Part shown: piece after piece, positions 9,382-20,375 of the stretch | How positions within the stretch are numbered: position 1 is the first letter of the stretch | Layout: every line of letters starts with the position of its first letter | Origin: Defluviitoga tunisiensis | GTDB lineage: Bacteria; Thermotogota; Thermotogae; Petrotogales; Petrotogaceae | Length of the DNA: 64,000 nt | Direction: 5' to 3' | NCBI RefSeq assembly: GCF_000953715.1 | Contig: NZ_LN824141.1 | Coordinates: 432,676-496,675, forward strand | Made by a program: the position numbers and the translations under genes | Notes under the pieces: generated by a model | What the model saw: only the letters and a program-made list of their open reading frames with translations | What the model was told of the DNA's origin: nothing | Databases searched by the model: none

Positions 9382-10284
9382 CTAACTATCTTCCTTTAAT
9401 TTAGCTAATACAGTCTGAAGATCCTGACTGAGTGGAGCAGCAAATTCATAATGAATCCCATTATAATCAAAAGAAATCTTGTATGCATGAAGAAAAAATC
9501 TTTTTAAATTAAAATTTTTTCTTAATATTTTATTTATCTCTCTATTTCCATAAGTATCATCACCTGCAATAGGAAAACCCGCCTCTGAAAATTGAACCCT
9601 TATTTGATGCTTTCTACCAGTTAACAGCTCTATTCTTACTAAAGTAAATACACCATGATTAGTTTTAAATTTCTCTACAATTTCATATTTCAAATATGCT
9701 TCCTTTTCATCAACAAGACTTGTCAATTTCCCTTTATTGTTTTTTAATTCTCCGACTAATAATGCTAAATAAATTTTTTTTGATTCTCTGCCTTGTATCA
9801 AATAGGAGATTTCTCTGGCTGTCTGTTTAGACTTTGCTATAATCATGACTCCAGAAGTGAGTTTATCTAACCTATGAACTAAATGTGGTTCAAAATCTCC
9901 CTGAGAATAATACATTACACCTTCAATTATTGTAACTTTTTCCTCTTTGTTACCAGGATGAACTGAAACTTTAGGAGGTTTGTTAATAACTAAAAGGTCT
10001 TTGTCTTCATAAATTATGTCAAACTTCATAGCTCGAGGCTTTAATGATGGCATAAGCGGTCTTTTAATATCTTCAATCTTTTCTTCATTGAGTATTATTT
10101 TAACTGTATCTCCAATATTCAAGAGATAATTATTTTTTTTAATTCTTTTCTCATTAACTTTTACAAACCCTTTTCTAATCAAACTATATATTGCACCCAA
10201 TTTCAATTCAGGAAAATTTTTCCTAATAAACGTGTCTAACCTTGAATAATAATTTTTTTCATCTACTTGAATTTCTTTTTCCAA
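9382..10284 (-). CDS. RluA-family 23S rRNA / tRNA pseudouridine synthase
   Basis: A 300-residue enzyme that isomerises uridines to pseudouridine in structured RNA. It has an N-terminal S4 RNA-binding domain (residues 15-75, with RKGFVKVNEKRIKKN) followed by the RluA catalytic domain with the active-site Asp in HRLDKLTSG (about 137) and the later GRKHQIRVQF motif. Domain order and length match RluD/RluC-type enzymes; the exact RNA target cannot be assigned. It heads a probable operon with the two unknown membrane proteins downstream. Confidence 0.9.
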   Translation of the reverse strand: MEKEIQVDEKNYYSRLDTFIRKNFPELKLGAIYSLIRKGFVKVNEKRIKKNNYLLNIGDTVKIILNEEKIEDIKRPLMPSLKPRAMKFDIIYEDKDLLVINKPPKVSVHPGNKEEKVTIIEGVMYYSQGDFEPHLVHRLDKLTSGVMIIAKSKQTAREISYLIQGRESKKIYLALLVGELKNNKGKLTSLVDEKEAYLKYEIVEKFKTNHGVFTLVRIELLTGRKHQIRVQFSEAGFPIAGDDTYGNREINKILRKNFNLKRFFLHAYKISFDYNGIHYEFAAPLSQDLQTVLAKLKEDS

Positions 10285-10453
10285 ACTAATAACTTCCTCC
10301 TTAATCTAGCCTTGCTATACTGATACACCTTCAAAAACTCTACTACCTTTCTAATCATCCTGGGGATTCTTAAGAAAAATGCATAGTTAATATTTATTTA
10401 TAGGTTGATAATCCTTTTTATTATAACACCTTTTTGTATAACTGGAAGTCACT

Positions 10454-10487
10454 AAAACAAAAAGTCCACTCAATGCAAGAGTGGACT
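10454..10487 (-). terminator. Terminator after the glycerol-1-phosphate dehydrogenase gene
   Basis: Perfect 9-bp stem AGTCCACTC / GAGTGGACT with a 7-nt loop, followed on the minus strand by TTTTTGTTTT. It closes the long arabinose cluster on that strand. Confidence 0.88.
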
Positions 10488-10504
10488 CTTTACAATTATA
10501 CAGT

Positions 10505-11674
10505 TTAGTAAAATTCTTCTGTTAGAATTTTTGAAAATTTTTCTAATAGATTATTTTCATATGCAAGTTGAAGTATTGTGTATCTATTTCTGATTTCTCT
10601 TGCATGTATTATACTATCAGCAAAAACCTCTTCCGGAATTCCTAAATCCCTAGGATTATAAATAGAACCAACTTTTTCATGAATAGAAATTATATATTCA
10701 GGATCAGGCAGATCTATCTCATTAGGAATTTTATCTTTCATTAATTGGTATATCATGGAAACAACAAGGGTAGCTGCTCCAACAGAATTTCCATGCAATG
10801 GATGAGATTGATTGTTTCGCAAAGCTGCAATTTCCCAATAATGTGCTAAATGATGTTCGGCCCCCGAAGCGGGCCTTGAATATCCTATAAAACCTATGGC
10901 TATTCCAGAGACAATAAGAGCTTCTGTTAATTGCCTTATAATTTTCTCATCTCTATTTTTAATTCTTTCTGCATTCTCTACACATTTCTCTCTAGCTTTC
11001 TCTACAAGATTCACAGTTGTTTGACAGTAATATTCATTATTTATTATTTTTGATAGTTTCCAATCTGTTAAAGAGGTGTATTTGCCCAATATATCTCCGA
11101 AACCAGCATGAATCATTTCTAGTGGTGCTTCTTTTAATATATTTGTATCTGCAATTATTGCTTTTGGATATACAGCTTCATACGTCATTTTAAATCCTTC
11201 TACAATAAGAGGTGAAACGGTAGAAGCATATCCATCCATAGAAGGTGCTGTAGCAACAATAATGTAAGGTATATCCAGTTTATAACTAATAAATCTACAA
11301 ATATCGTTTATGGTACCCGAACCTATTGCAAGAATTAACGATGTATTTTTGGGAACTTCTATTATCAACCTACCTATACTTTTTTCGTCAGGAACTAAAT
11401 CACTATTGGTGTAAAAAACATAAGATTTTAAATTATACCTTTTCTTTTTTAATTCTTTTTCTATCTTTTCTCCACAAACTTTATAAGTATTTTTATCTGC
11501 TACCAAGAAAATGCTCTTATCTTTAAATCCTGCTAATACTCTTTCTAAATCTTTCAAAGCACTTTCATTTACAATAATATTTTCTATATGAACTTTATGA
11601 GTTTTTCCACAATAACAGTCGAAATTCAAATTTGCCATTTCATTAATACCTAGCTTTAATATATCATCAATCAT
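10505..11674 (-). CDS. egsA: sn-Glycerol-1-phosphate dehydrogenase (AraM type)
   Basis: About 389 residues of the iron-containing/glycerol dehydrogenase superfamily. Visible are the NAD(P)-binding glycine-rich IGSGTINDICRF, TAPSMDGYASTVS, the metal-binding Asp/His set in GFGDILGKYTSL, SGAEHHLAHYWE and HPLHGNSVG, all typical of AraM/EgsA. The family reduces dihydroxyacetone phosphate to sn-glycerol 1-phosphate. In Bacillus subtilis the counterpart, araM, also sits in the arabinose operon, so its place here behind araR is conserved. The start at 11674 follows AGGTG; a GTG at 11683 abuts the araR stop. What it does in arabinose metabolism is not evident. Confidence 0.87.
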   Translation of the reverse strand: MIDDILKLGINEMANLNFDCYCGKTHKVHIENIIVNESALKDLERVLAGFKDKSIFLVADKNTYKVCGEKIEKELKKKRYNLKSYVFYTNSDLVPDEKSIGRLIIEVPKNTSLILAIGSGTINDICRFISYKLDIPYIIVATAPSMDGYASTVSPLIVEGFKMTYEAVYPKAIIADTNILKEAPLEMIHAGFGDILGKYTSLTDWKLSKIINNEYYCQTTVNLVEKAREKCVENAERIKNRDEKIIRQLTEALIVSGIAIGFIGYSRPASGAEHHLAHYWEIAALRNNQSHPLHGNSVGAATLVVSMIYQLMKDKIPNEIDLPDPEYIISIHEKVGSIYNPRDLGIPEEVFADSIIHAREIRNRYTILQLAYENNLLEKFSKILTEEFY

Positions 11675-11683
11675 ATTTTTCAC

Positions 11684-12745
11684 CTAAATTTTTCTAATTA
11701 TACTGTTCCTTTCGATAAATTCGGCTTTCTCCACAACCTTTTCAGGTTTACCATTATTGTTTTCTTCAATCATTTTTAAAAGCATTTGTGCCGCTTTCTC
11801 TCCAAATTTTTGTTTTGGATGTCTAAAAGTAGAGATCTCTAGTGCTTGTGCAAAATCAGCATCATCAAATCCAATTATTGATATGTCTTTTGGAATTTCT
11901 AGCCTCAATCTTTTAGCTGCCATAACTACTTGCATTGCAACAAGGTCATTTGAACAAAATATAGCAGTTGGTACATTATCTTTAGGAAGACTCAAGAGAG
12001 ACATTATTAAATTTATTGCCGTATCAGATGTCTCAAGGGCATGAAAAGGTAGTTCATATAATGTGGTTTTTTTATATTCTTTAACTTTATCTATAAAACC
12101 ATTCGCCCTTTCAACAGTAGCTTTATGAATCGCCTTATAAATAACTGCTAACTTTTTATGACCTAAAGACAAAAATTTATCTGCTGCTAAAGCACCACAT
12201 TCATAATCATTTAAGATTAAAATTCCTGCTTTAGGGATATCTAAATCACTGTTAATAATGACCATTGGTATTTTTTCACTAATTTGCGTTAAAAGATGTA
12301 TATTTGCTTGTTTAGTAGCACTAACTACCGGATCAATTATCAATCCTTTAACACCATCATCCATCCATCTTTCTAATATCTCTTTTTCTATAACCGGATC
12401 ATTCTTAGCATTCCCAATGAAAGATTTATATTTAGTATTTCTTAGTTGATCTTCAGCCCCCATTACAATGAAAGGAAATATATAATCTGTCAAAGATTGC
12501 GTCGATATCCCAATGTTTTCTTTGTCTTTTTTTACTGATTTAACGTAGGTGCCACTACCTCTTTTTGATATTAAATACCCTTCGTTTTCTAAATCTGATA
12601 ATGCTTTTCGAACCGTTTGACGACTTACAGAAAAGTATTCCGCTAACTTATTTTCTGACAGAATCTTATCTCCTTTTTTTAAATGTCCACTTCTCATCTG
12701 ATCTAAGATGTATTCTTTGATTATTTCTTGTTTTGTTTTTTTCAC
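11684..12745 (-). CDS. araR: Arabinose-responsive transcriptional repressor (GntR HTH + LacI-type sensor)
   Basis: 353 residues. The N-terminal 70 residues form a GntR winged helix-turn-helix (KLAEYFSVSRQTVRKALSDLENEGYL region), followed from about residue 75 by a LacI/periplasmic-binding-like effector domain (ISTQSL..., DYECGALAADKFLSLGHKK, PTAIFCSNDLVAMQ). This unusual GntR-LacI combination is the hallmark of AraR, which represses arabinose genes until L-arabinose binds. The start is GTG with GGAGGAG upstream. A palindrome like the Bacillus AraR box lies at the araD promoter (30089-30104). It is co-transcribed with the gene at 10505. Confidence 0.9.
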   Translation of the reverse strand: MKKTKQEIIKEYILDQMRSGHLKKGDKILSENKLAEYFSVSRQTVRKALSDLENEGYLISKRGSGTYVKSVKKDKENIGISTQSLTDYIFPFIVMGAEDQLRNTKYKSFIGNAKNDPVIEKEILERWMDDGVKGLIIDPVVSATKQANIHLLTQISEKIPMVIINSDLDIPKAGILILNDYECGALAADKFLSLGHKKLAVIYKAIHKATVERANGFIDKVKEYKKTTLYELPFHALETSDTAINLIMSLLSLPKDNVPTAIFCSNDLVAMQVVMAAKRLRLEIPKDISIIGFDDADFAQALEISTFRHPKQKFGEKAAQMLLKMIEENNNGKPEKVVEKAEFIERNSIIRKI

Positions 12746-12808
12746 TGCAGATACTCCTCCATAATATTTCTTTGTTTTTTTATTATAAATCTTATTGTAT
12801 TATATCAT

Positions 12809-14689
12809 CTATTTTCTCAACCAAACATTCATAGGTCCTTCTTCCCTGTTTGCCCAAGAGAAATATGGAACTAGAGTCATATTAATTTCTTTTGTATTCA
12901 TTTCTCTATTCTTTAACTGTTTATACAACTTTCCTTTCCAATCCTTTAAATCTTTAACGTATCCTTTGGTCTTTAATTTAAGTATTTTTTTTGATCCTAT
13001 TTCAAAATTTTCCTGCTCAAAATCCCCGTTAACGTCGATTATATAGTTCCATACGTCGCCATCTTTATTATCTGCTTGTTCTGCGCAATATACCAAAGGT
13101 CCTCTTTTTATTGCTACTTTTTCAAGATTTTCCCTTACAAAAGGATGACTTTCTAAATAATTTATGGTTATTGGAAAATCTAATTCAATTTCATGTGTAC
13201 CCATCCAATTTTTATGAATTTCAATAAAACCTTTTTCGGTATTTTTAGAGATCTTCTCTCCATCAACTACTATTTCATAACTATCTACCCATGAAGGTTT
13301 TCTTAGAAATACCTTGAAAGTATTATCTCCTTTTGTTGAGATGTTTACTCTTATCTTTCCATCCCAAGGGTAGTCTGTTTCTTGAGTTATTACAACTTTC
13401 TTTCCACCAAACTCCAAATTAGCTTCGCTCTTTTCGTACAGATTAATGTAAATTCCATCCTTAGATGTTGCATACATGTATCCAGAAAAAGAGGTTAGAG
13501 TTCTTGCAATGTTAGGTGGACAACATGCACATTCATACCATTGCTGTCTTCTATGCCTTCCTCTATCTTCTAGAGGATTTACATAAAAATAATGTCTACC
13601 ATCTATAGAAATCCCAGATAACAATCCATTATATAACACTAATTCCATTAAATCAGCATATTTGGCATCACCCGTTACTAAAAGCATTCTATAGTTCCAC
13701 ATAAATAAAGCTATTGCAGCACAAGTTTCAGTATATGCTCTTCTATTTGGAAGTTCATATTCTTCTCCAAATGATTCCCCGTCATATCGTGATCCTGCAC
13801 CACCTGTCACATACATTTTTTTGGTAACTAGATTATTCCAAAGTTTTTCTAAAGTAGAAAATAACTCTTCGTCACCTGTTTCCAAATAAATATCCGTTGC
13901 TCCATTACAAAGGTACAACATTCTTACAGCATGACCTGTCATCTCTTCTAATCCTTTGAAAGGCTTATGATCTATATAATATTCTGGATTGAAGAATTTG
14001 TAGGTGCTTGCATATCCATTTCCTCGCTCTTCTAAGAAATATTTAGCAAGATCTAAATATTTTTGATTGTTTGTTTCACGGTATAACTCAACTAACGCCA
14101 TTTCAATTTCTGGATGTCCAGGTGCCCCTCTTTTTTTATCTAGACCAAAGGTGTTTGCAATTAAATCAGCAAATTTAATTGCTACATTAAAAAGAGTGTC
14201 TTCTCCAGTTATCCTTTTATGAGCAATAGCTGCCTGTATTAAATGACCTGCACAATATAACTCGTGTTTTGTTGCTAAATCACTCCACCTTTCTTTCTTT
14301 TTCTCAAAAGTAAAGTAAGTATTTATGTATCCATCTTTGTCTTGAGCATCTCTGATTTCTTGAATCGTATTATCTATTTTTTCTTTTAATTGTTTATCGT
14401 CATTATCTATAAACAGTAAAGCATAAGAAGCTGCTTCCAACCATTTGTATACATCAGAATCACTAAAGACCATTCCTCTAAATGAACCCTCTTTTTTTCC
14501 AGAAGCTATTCTGAAATTATCTAAAGTTCCCGAGTCTTCTAAAATTTTATATTGGCTAGGGATAGTATCTTCTAACATTGTTTTTAAATATTCTCCCATG
14601 AAACCACTTATCTCCACAGAATCAATAGAAAATGGTGTTATCTTGTTTTTCGATGAATCTAAAAAGTTTATTATTTTTGCTCTAGTCAT
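12809..14689 (-). CDS. GH127 beta-L-arabinofuranosidase
   Basis: About 626 residues, no signal peptide, so a cytoplasmic glycosidase. The family removes beta-linked L-arabinofuranose from oligosaccharides. The zinc-cysteine active site of HypBA1-type enzymes is complete: acid/base Glu305 (DGESFGEEY), zinc ligands Glu321 and Cys323 (TETC), and Cys387/389/390 in ECACCPPN, one of which is the nucleophile. An alpha/alpha barrel with N-terminal repeats precedes beta-sandwich domains. The start at 14689 follows GAGGAGG; the longer frame from 14707 merely reads through the ribosome site. It follows the AraPQ-like permease genes after a 185-base gap without hairpins. Confidence 0.92.
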   Translation of the reverse strand: MTRAKIINFLDSSKNKITPFSIDSVEISGFMGEYLKTMLEDTIPSQYKILEDSGTLDNFRIASGKKEGSFRGMVFSDSDVYKWLEAASYALLFIDNDDKQLKEKIDNTIQEIRDAQDKDGYINTYFTFEKKKERWSDLATKHELYCAGHLIQAAIAHKRITGEDTLFNVAIKFADLIANTFGLDKKRGAPGHPEIEMALVELYRETNNQKYLDLAKYFLEERGNGYASTYKFFNPEYYIDHKPFKGLEEMTGHAVRMLYLCNGATDIYLETGDEELFSTLEKLWNNLVTKKMYVTGGAGSRYDGESFGEEYELPNRRAYTETCAAIALFMWNYRMLLVTGDAKYADLMELVLYNGLLSGISIDGRHYFYVNPLEDRGRHRRQQWYECACCPPNIARTLTSFSGYMYATSKDGIYINLYEKSEANLEFGGKKVVITQETDYPWDGKIRVNISTKGDNTFKVFLRKPSWVDSYEIVVDGEKISKNTEKGFIEIHKNWMGTHEIELDFPITINYLESHPFVRENLEKVAIKRGPLVYCAEQADNKDGDVWNYIIDVNGDFEQENFEIGSKKILKLKTKGYVKDLKDWKGKLYKQLKNREMNTKEINMTLVPYFSWANREEGPMNVWLRK

Positions 14690-14873
14690 TTTTTTATTCC
14701 TCCTCACATAATATATAATATCTGTTTAGCTTATTACTTCTAGTTAATCTGTTTTTTTACTACTTTTGGACTTATAGAATAGTAATTAGTCATAAGGATA
14801 AACTCTTTTATTACCTATTAACTTTTATTTTTTTAGCAACTAAATCTTTACTTAAACAAAAATATTTTAGTAT

Positions 14874-15686
14874 TCATTTAATTGCTCCAGCTGTCATTCC
14901 TTGAACAATATATTTTTGCAAAAAAATAAATAATATCACGATAGGTATAATAGCTAAAGTTGAAAAAGCCATAACTTTACTCCAATCTTGAATCTGAGCG
15001 CTTAAATAATTATATAGACCAACTGTAGCGGGATATTTTTCTTGATTTTGTAGAAAAGTACTAGCAAAAATAAAGTCCCCGTATCCCCAAACAAAACTAA
15101 TAACTCCAACAATTGTTAAACCACTACTAGATAAAGGCCATGTTATTTTAAGAAATGATTGAAATTTATTACAACCGTCTATTCGCGCAGCCTCTTCAAG
15201 CTCCATAGGAATTTGCAAAAAAGTTGTTCTTAATATAATAGTAGCAAAAGGTATTGCAAAAGTTGCATTCGCCAAGATTACTGAGAGATATGTATTTAAT
15301 AAGCCTAAATCATTAAAAAAAAGGTACAAAGGAGTTGCTACAACGATTTGAGGAAGCATTTGAGATATCAAGAAAAAAAGTAATATAATAGTAACCAATT
15401 TAGAATGCATTCTTGCAATTGCATATCCAGCTAAAGAAGATGCTAATATTACTATAATTGTGCTTGAAATAGCTATAATTAAGCTGTTTGCTATATTCTT
15501 AATTACTCCATCATTAATTGCAGTTTTTATATTTTCCAGAGTTAATTGCCTAGGTATAAAAGTGGGCGGATAAGAGCGAAATTCAGAGCTATGTTTTAAT
15601 GATGAGGAAATCATCCAATAAATAGGAAAAAAATACAATACTGTTATCAAAATAATTATCGCAACAATAAAAATTTTTTTAAGCAT
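14874..15686 (-). CDS. Arabinooligosaccharide ABC transporter permease, AraQ/MalG type
   Basis: 270 residues with six membrane segments and the inner-membrane permease EAA loop (ELEEAARIDGCNKFQSFLKITWPL, about residues 170-193) that contacts the ATPase. It pairs with the permease encoded just upstream (8-base overlap) and the binding protein at 16738. No ATPase gene is in this operon; as for Bacillus AraNPQ, a shared MsmX/MsmK-type ATPase elsewhere is expected. Specificity for arabino-oligosaccharides is inferred from the surrounding araR and arabinofuranosidase genes. Confidence 0.88.
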   Translation of the reverse strand: MLKKIFIVAIIILITVLYFFPIYWMISSSLKHSSEFRSYPPTFIPRQLTLENIKTAINDGVIKNIANSLIIAISSTIIVILASSLAGYAIARMHSKLVTIILLFFLISQMLPQIVVATPLYLFFNDLGLLNTYLSVILANATFAIPFATIILRTTFLQIPMELEEAARIDGCNKFQSFLKITWPLSSSGLTIVGVISFVWGYGDFIFASTFLQNQEKYPATVGLYNYLSAQIQDWSKVMAFSTLAIIPIVILFIFLQKYIVQGMTAGAIK

Positions 15687-16596
15687 AACTTTCCTCCTTG
15701 CTTGTTACTTTTATATAAAATATTGATATAATCAACATAATAAAAAGTAAAATATTAGAAATTGCAGCCCCTTGACCAAATTCAAAAAATTTTAAAGACA
15801 TTTGATAAGACCAAACAGAAAGAATGTTTGAGGCATTAACTGGTCCTCCTCCTGTCATAGTTATTATTAGTCCAAAAACTTTAAGAGTAAAAATAGTTCC
15901 TAAAATTAAAGTAGCAAAAATAGTAGGTTTTAGTAGAGGTAATGTTATATGATAAAATTGCTTTATTTTATTAGCTCCATCTATTCTAGCTGCTTCATAT
16001 ATATCAGATGGAAGTCCACTTAATCCCCCAATTAGTAACATCATATTAAAAGGAATTCCGTACCAAATATTAGCTATGATAATCCCTAATAATGCGTAGT
16101 TTGGATCGCTGAGCCAAGAAATCGGATTTCTAATAAAGTTGAATTCCATCAATATATAATTTATTGCACCACCTTGTGTTGACAAGAGCCATTTCCAAGT
16201 TGTTGCAACAACGATATCCGGTAGAACCCATCCTAAAAAAATAAAACTTCTACAAAAATTATTTAATTTTGAAGGAATATCTTTCCTTGTTAAAATCAAA
16301 GCAAAAATAAAACCGATTATAAACTGAAAAAAAACACTAGCGGCAGTGAAAACAATCGTATTAAATAATACAAGCAAGAAATCCGAAGAATGAAGAACAT
16401 CTTTATAATTTTTGAATCCTATAAAAGCTTTACTTGGTAAATTTATAGTAAATAAATTAAAATTTTGAAAACTTATAATTATATTATAAACAATAGGGTA
16501 AATTGCAAAAACACATAAAAAGAAAAGTGCAGGAATTAAAAAAAATAGTAAATAACCCTCATTTTTATACCATTTTTTTATTTTATACTTATTCAT
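15679..16596 (-). CDS. Arabinooligosaccharide ABC transporter permease, AraP/MalF type
   Basis: 305 residues, six membrane segments, with the EAA-loop sequence EAARIDGANKIKQFYHITLP (about residues 210-229). It is the first permease of a CUT1-family importer and overlaps the second by 8 bases. The GGAGGG site before 16596 sets the start. A 17-bp hairpin separates it from the upstream binding-protein gene. Confidence 0.88.
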   Translation of the reverse strand: MNKYKIKKWYKNEGYLLFFLIPALFFLCVFAIYPIVYNIIISFQNFNLFTINLPSKAFIGFKNYKDVLHSSDFLLVLFNTIVFTAASVFFQFIIGFIFALILTRKDIPSKLNNFCRSFIFLGWVLPDIVVATTWKWLLSTQGGAINYILMEFNFIRNPISWLSDPNYALLGIIIANIWYGIPFNMMLLIGGLSGLPSDIYEAARIDGANKIKQFYHITLPLLKPTIFATLILGTIFTLKVFGLIITMTGGGPVNASNILSVWSYQMSLKFFEFGQGAAISNILLFIMLIISIFYIKVTSKEESYA

Positions 16597-16684
16597 TAAC
16601 TTCCCTCCACAATATTTTCTTATTCCTAATATATTTTTAAATCATTTTGTTATTTACTTTAATTCAAAAATGATATAAATGAAA

Positions 16685-16724
16685 ATCTCTAAGATCTTGC
16701 TTTCGTGAGCAAGATCTTAGAGAT
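16685..16724 (-). terminator. Intercistronic hairpin after the binding-protein gene
   Basis: A perfect 17-bp stem (ATCTCTAAGATCTTGCT and its complement) with a 6-nt loop, followed on the minus strand by TTTTCATTT. It lies between the binding-protein gene and the two permease genes, where it can act as a leaky terminator or 3' stabiliser so that binding protein is made in excess. Confidence 0.85.
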
Positions 16725-16737
16725 AAAAAGACAGCTC

Positions 16738-17988
16738 TTAAAGTAATTTTTTTATATTATTGGCAGCTTCTTTCAAAGCTTGTTCTGGTGATGCTTGACC
16801 AGAAAAAGCTTTTTGAAAAGCTATTTGAATATAATTTGAAATCTGTGGCCATTGAGGGTGAGGACCTCTAGCTTTTGCAAATTCTAATTGCTCAAGAACA
16901 ACATTCATCGGAAAATTTTGCCATTCTGGATTAAACTCCATTAAACCCCCTCTGCTGGGTAATCTATTGCCATCTTTGAGATGCTGTACATAGTTATTAT
17001 CATCGTAATATAGCCATTTCAAAAATTCCCATGATTCTTCTTTATGGTCACTTCCGGCCATTATTGCAACATTTTCTCCGCCTAATGCAGAAGCACGAAT
17101 ATTTTTTTTGTTGTTCACAGGTAATAAAGTAATTCCCCAATCGAAGTTTACATCATTTAACGCATCAAACATCCATGGGCCATTTAAAGCCATACCTACT
17201 CTTTGTGCTGTAAAGAAATCAAAAGATTCAGTTTGTGTAATATTTAAAACATCAGAAGGAGCCCATCCGTTTTTTATAAAATTGGTAAGAAATTTTATCG
17301 CCTCTGCTGCTTCAGGAGTATCTAAGGAATCATAATCTGCTCCAGCCATTTGTATAAAAGGAAGTATTTGAAATGTACCTTCTTCACTCTTGAAAGCAGT
17401 AAATATCATCCCATAAATTTCTTTACCCAAAGCACTAATTTTACTTGCTGCTATTTCCAATTCTTCCCAGGTGGCTGGGGGATTATTAGGATCTAATCCC
17501 GCTCTTTTAAACATGTCTTTATTATAAAATAATACAAGCGTATTACTATTATCAGGCAAACCATAAATTTTATTATTGAATGTAACGGAAGCTAAAGGGC
17601 CTTCAAATATTTGATTAGTTTTTTCTACAACCTCTTCACTTTTAACTTTTGAAGTAATATCCTCAAAAGCTCCCATACTGGCAAAAGAGGCGTGACTAGC
17701 TATTTCAACATATACTATATCTGGTACATTACCTGATAAAACAGCTCGAGTAATTTGGGGATTTAAATTCTCGTAGGGAATATAGGTATATTTAACTTTA
17801 ACATCTCCATGTGTATTGTTCCACCGTTCAACAGTATCATATATACCATGTACTCCTTGAGTAAAATATCCCCATATTTCCAAAGTTACCGTTTCTCCTA
17901 ATAAAATGTATGAACAAAATATGAATAAAACAATCAATGAAAAAGCTTTTGTAACTCTTCTAAAGTTTCTCTTTTTACCAAAAAACAT
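16738..17988 (-). CDS. Extracellular solute-binding protein, family 1 (AraN-like)
   Basis: 416 residues with an N-terminal export signal (basic start, hydrophobic segment about residues 15-32). The mature part has the CUT1 binding-protein fold (TLEIWGYFTQGV start, VPDIVYVEIASHASFASMGAFEDIT, GLPDNSNTLVLFYNKDMFKRAGLDPNNPPATWEEL broken over the usual hinge region). No lipobox is clear. It delivers oligosaccharide to the permeases encoded downstream. GGAGG lies 8 bases before the ATG. Confidence 0.88.
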   Translation of the reverse strand: MFFGKKRNFRRVTKAFSLIVLFIFCSYILLGETVTLEIWGYFTQGVHGIYDTVERWNNTHGDVKVKYTYIPYENLNPQITRAVLSGNVPDIVYVEIASHASFASMGAFEDITSKVKSEEVVEKTNQIFEGPLASVTFNNKIYGLPDNSNTLVLFYNKDMFKRAGLDPNNPPATWEELEIAASKISALGKEIYGMIFTAFKSEEGTFQILPFIQMAGADYDSLDTPEAAEAIKFLTNFIKNGWAPSDVLNITQTESFDFFTAQRVGMALNGPWMFDALNDVNFDWGITLLPVNNKKNIRASALGGENVAIMAGSDHKEESWEFLKWLYYDDNNYVQHLKDGNRLPSRGGLMEFNPEWQNFPMNVVLEQLEFAKARGPHPQWPQISNYIQIAFQKAFSGQASPEQALKEAANNIKKLL

Positions 17989-18820
17989 AGTAGATCCTCC
18001 TTTGAATTTAAATTTATATTACAAATTTGCGATTTTTATCATTCAATACTCACAGTTTTTAAAGGCAATAATCTTCTCCTATGTACAAACATTCTGAGTT
18101 TAAATACTTGCTTGATTTGATTGATCAGATTGATTGTGTGTAGCCCCTGATGTTGAAACGATAATCTCAGGTCGGTAAAACTCGTTTTCCTCATTGTTAT
18201 TTATTTAAAATCGTATTTGTTCAAAAGGTTAAAGTTATAATTCCACAGAACTGATTCGTTACCCATTTTCTCTCAAGCTATAGGATCTGATCTATTTTTC
18301 TTTTCCCTTTTGAACTTTCTATTTCTCTTTTTAAGCATTATTTTGATAATTCTTTACTCGATCAGATTATAGATTTTACTTTTAAAAAAATCAAAATAGA
18401 TATTTTTGATCCTAATAACCTTTGTATCTCCTTTTCCTTGTGACTTTTTGTTCCTTCTTCGACAATAAAAAGAGACAAGATAAGCTTAAACATAATAACA
18501 ACTAGTGCTATGGATCCTCCCTTTATGCAGATTTCGATGTTTAACTTGTTTCTAATTCTAAGCCAATCAATTGATGAAAAACTAGCCAGAAATACTCTAA
18601 GCACTTCATCGGGTACAAAACATGAGATCATTACTTACTATTTGTTACTTTTTTAAAATTAATATTTTTTAATAAATAGTAATTGTATAACTTTGTTATT
18701 AATATACATTTTTCTTTCAGAATAAATTCTTTCTTGCGTGTTTTTACCTAATGCAATTAAAAATGTAGGTTTGCTTAAAAAGCACTCTTTTTCTGATTAC
18801 AAACTAAAATTAATTATTAA
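17989..18820. other. Gene-free 0.8-kb gap in the arabinose cluster
   Basis: The stretch between the GH51 gene and the AraN-like gene. At 18075-18090 the minus strand reads GTTTGTACATAGGAGA, whose left half matches the AraR box (TTTGTAC) but whose right half does not, so it is at best a weak operator. An 89-codon minus frame at 18362-18631 has no ribosome site and no recognisable family; I do not call it a gene. The region reads like decayed coding sequence, but I cannot say of what. Confidence 0.4.
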
Positions 18821-20326
<1,506 letters not shown>

Positions 20327-20375
20327 CTATACCTCCGTTTTTATAAATTAAAGAGGAACATTTATTATTACCACT

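Noticed and set aside
18362-18631. Minus-strand frame of 89 codons in the arabinose-cluster gap
   Set aside because: No ribosome site, no recognisable motif and Ile/Leu-rich composition as expected for AT-rich noncoding DNA. The gap is described instead.
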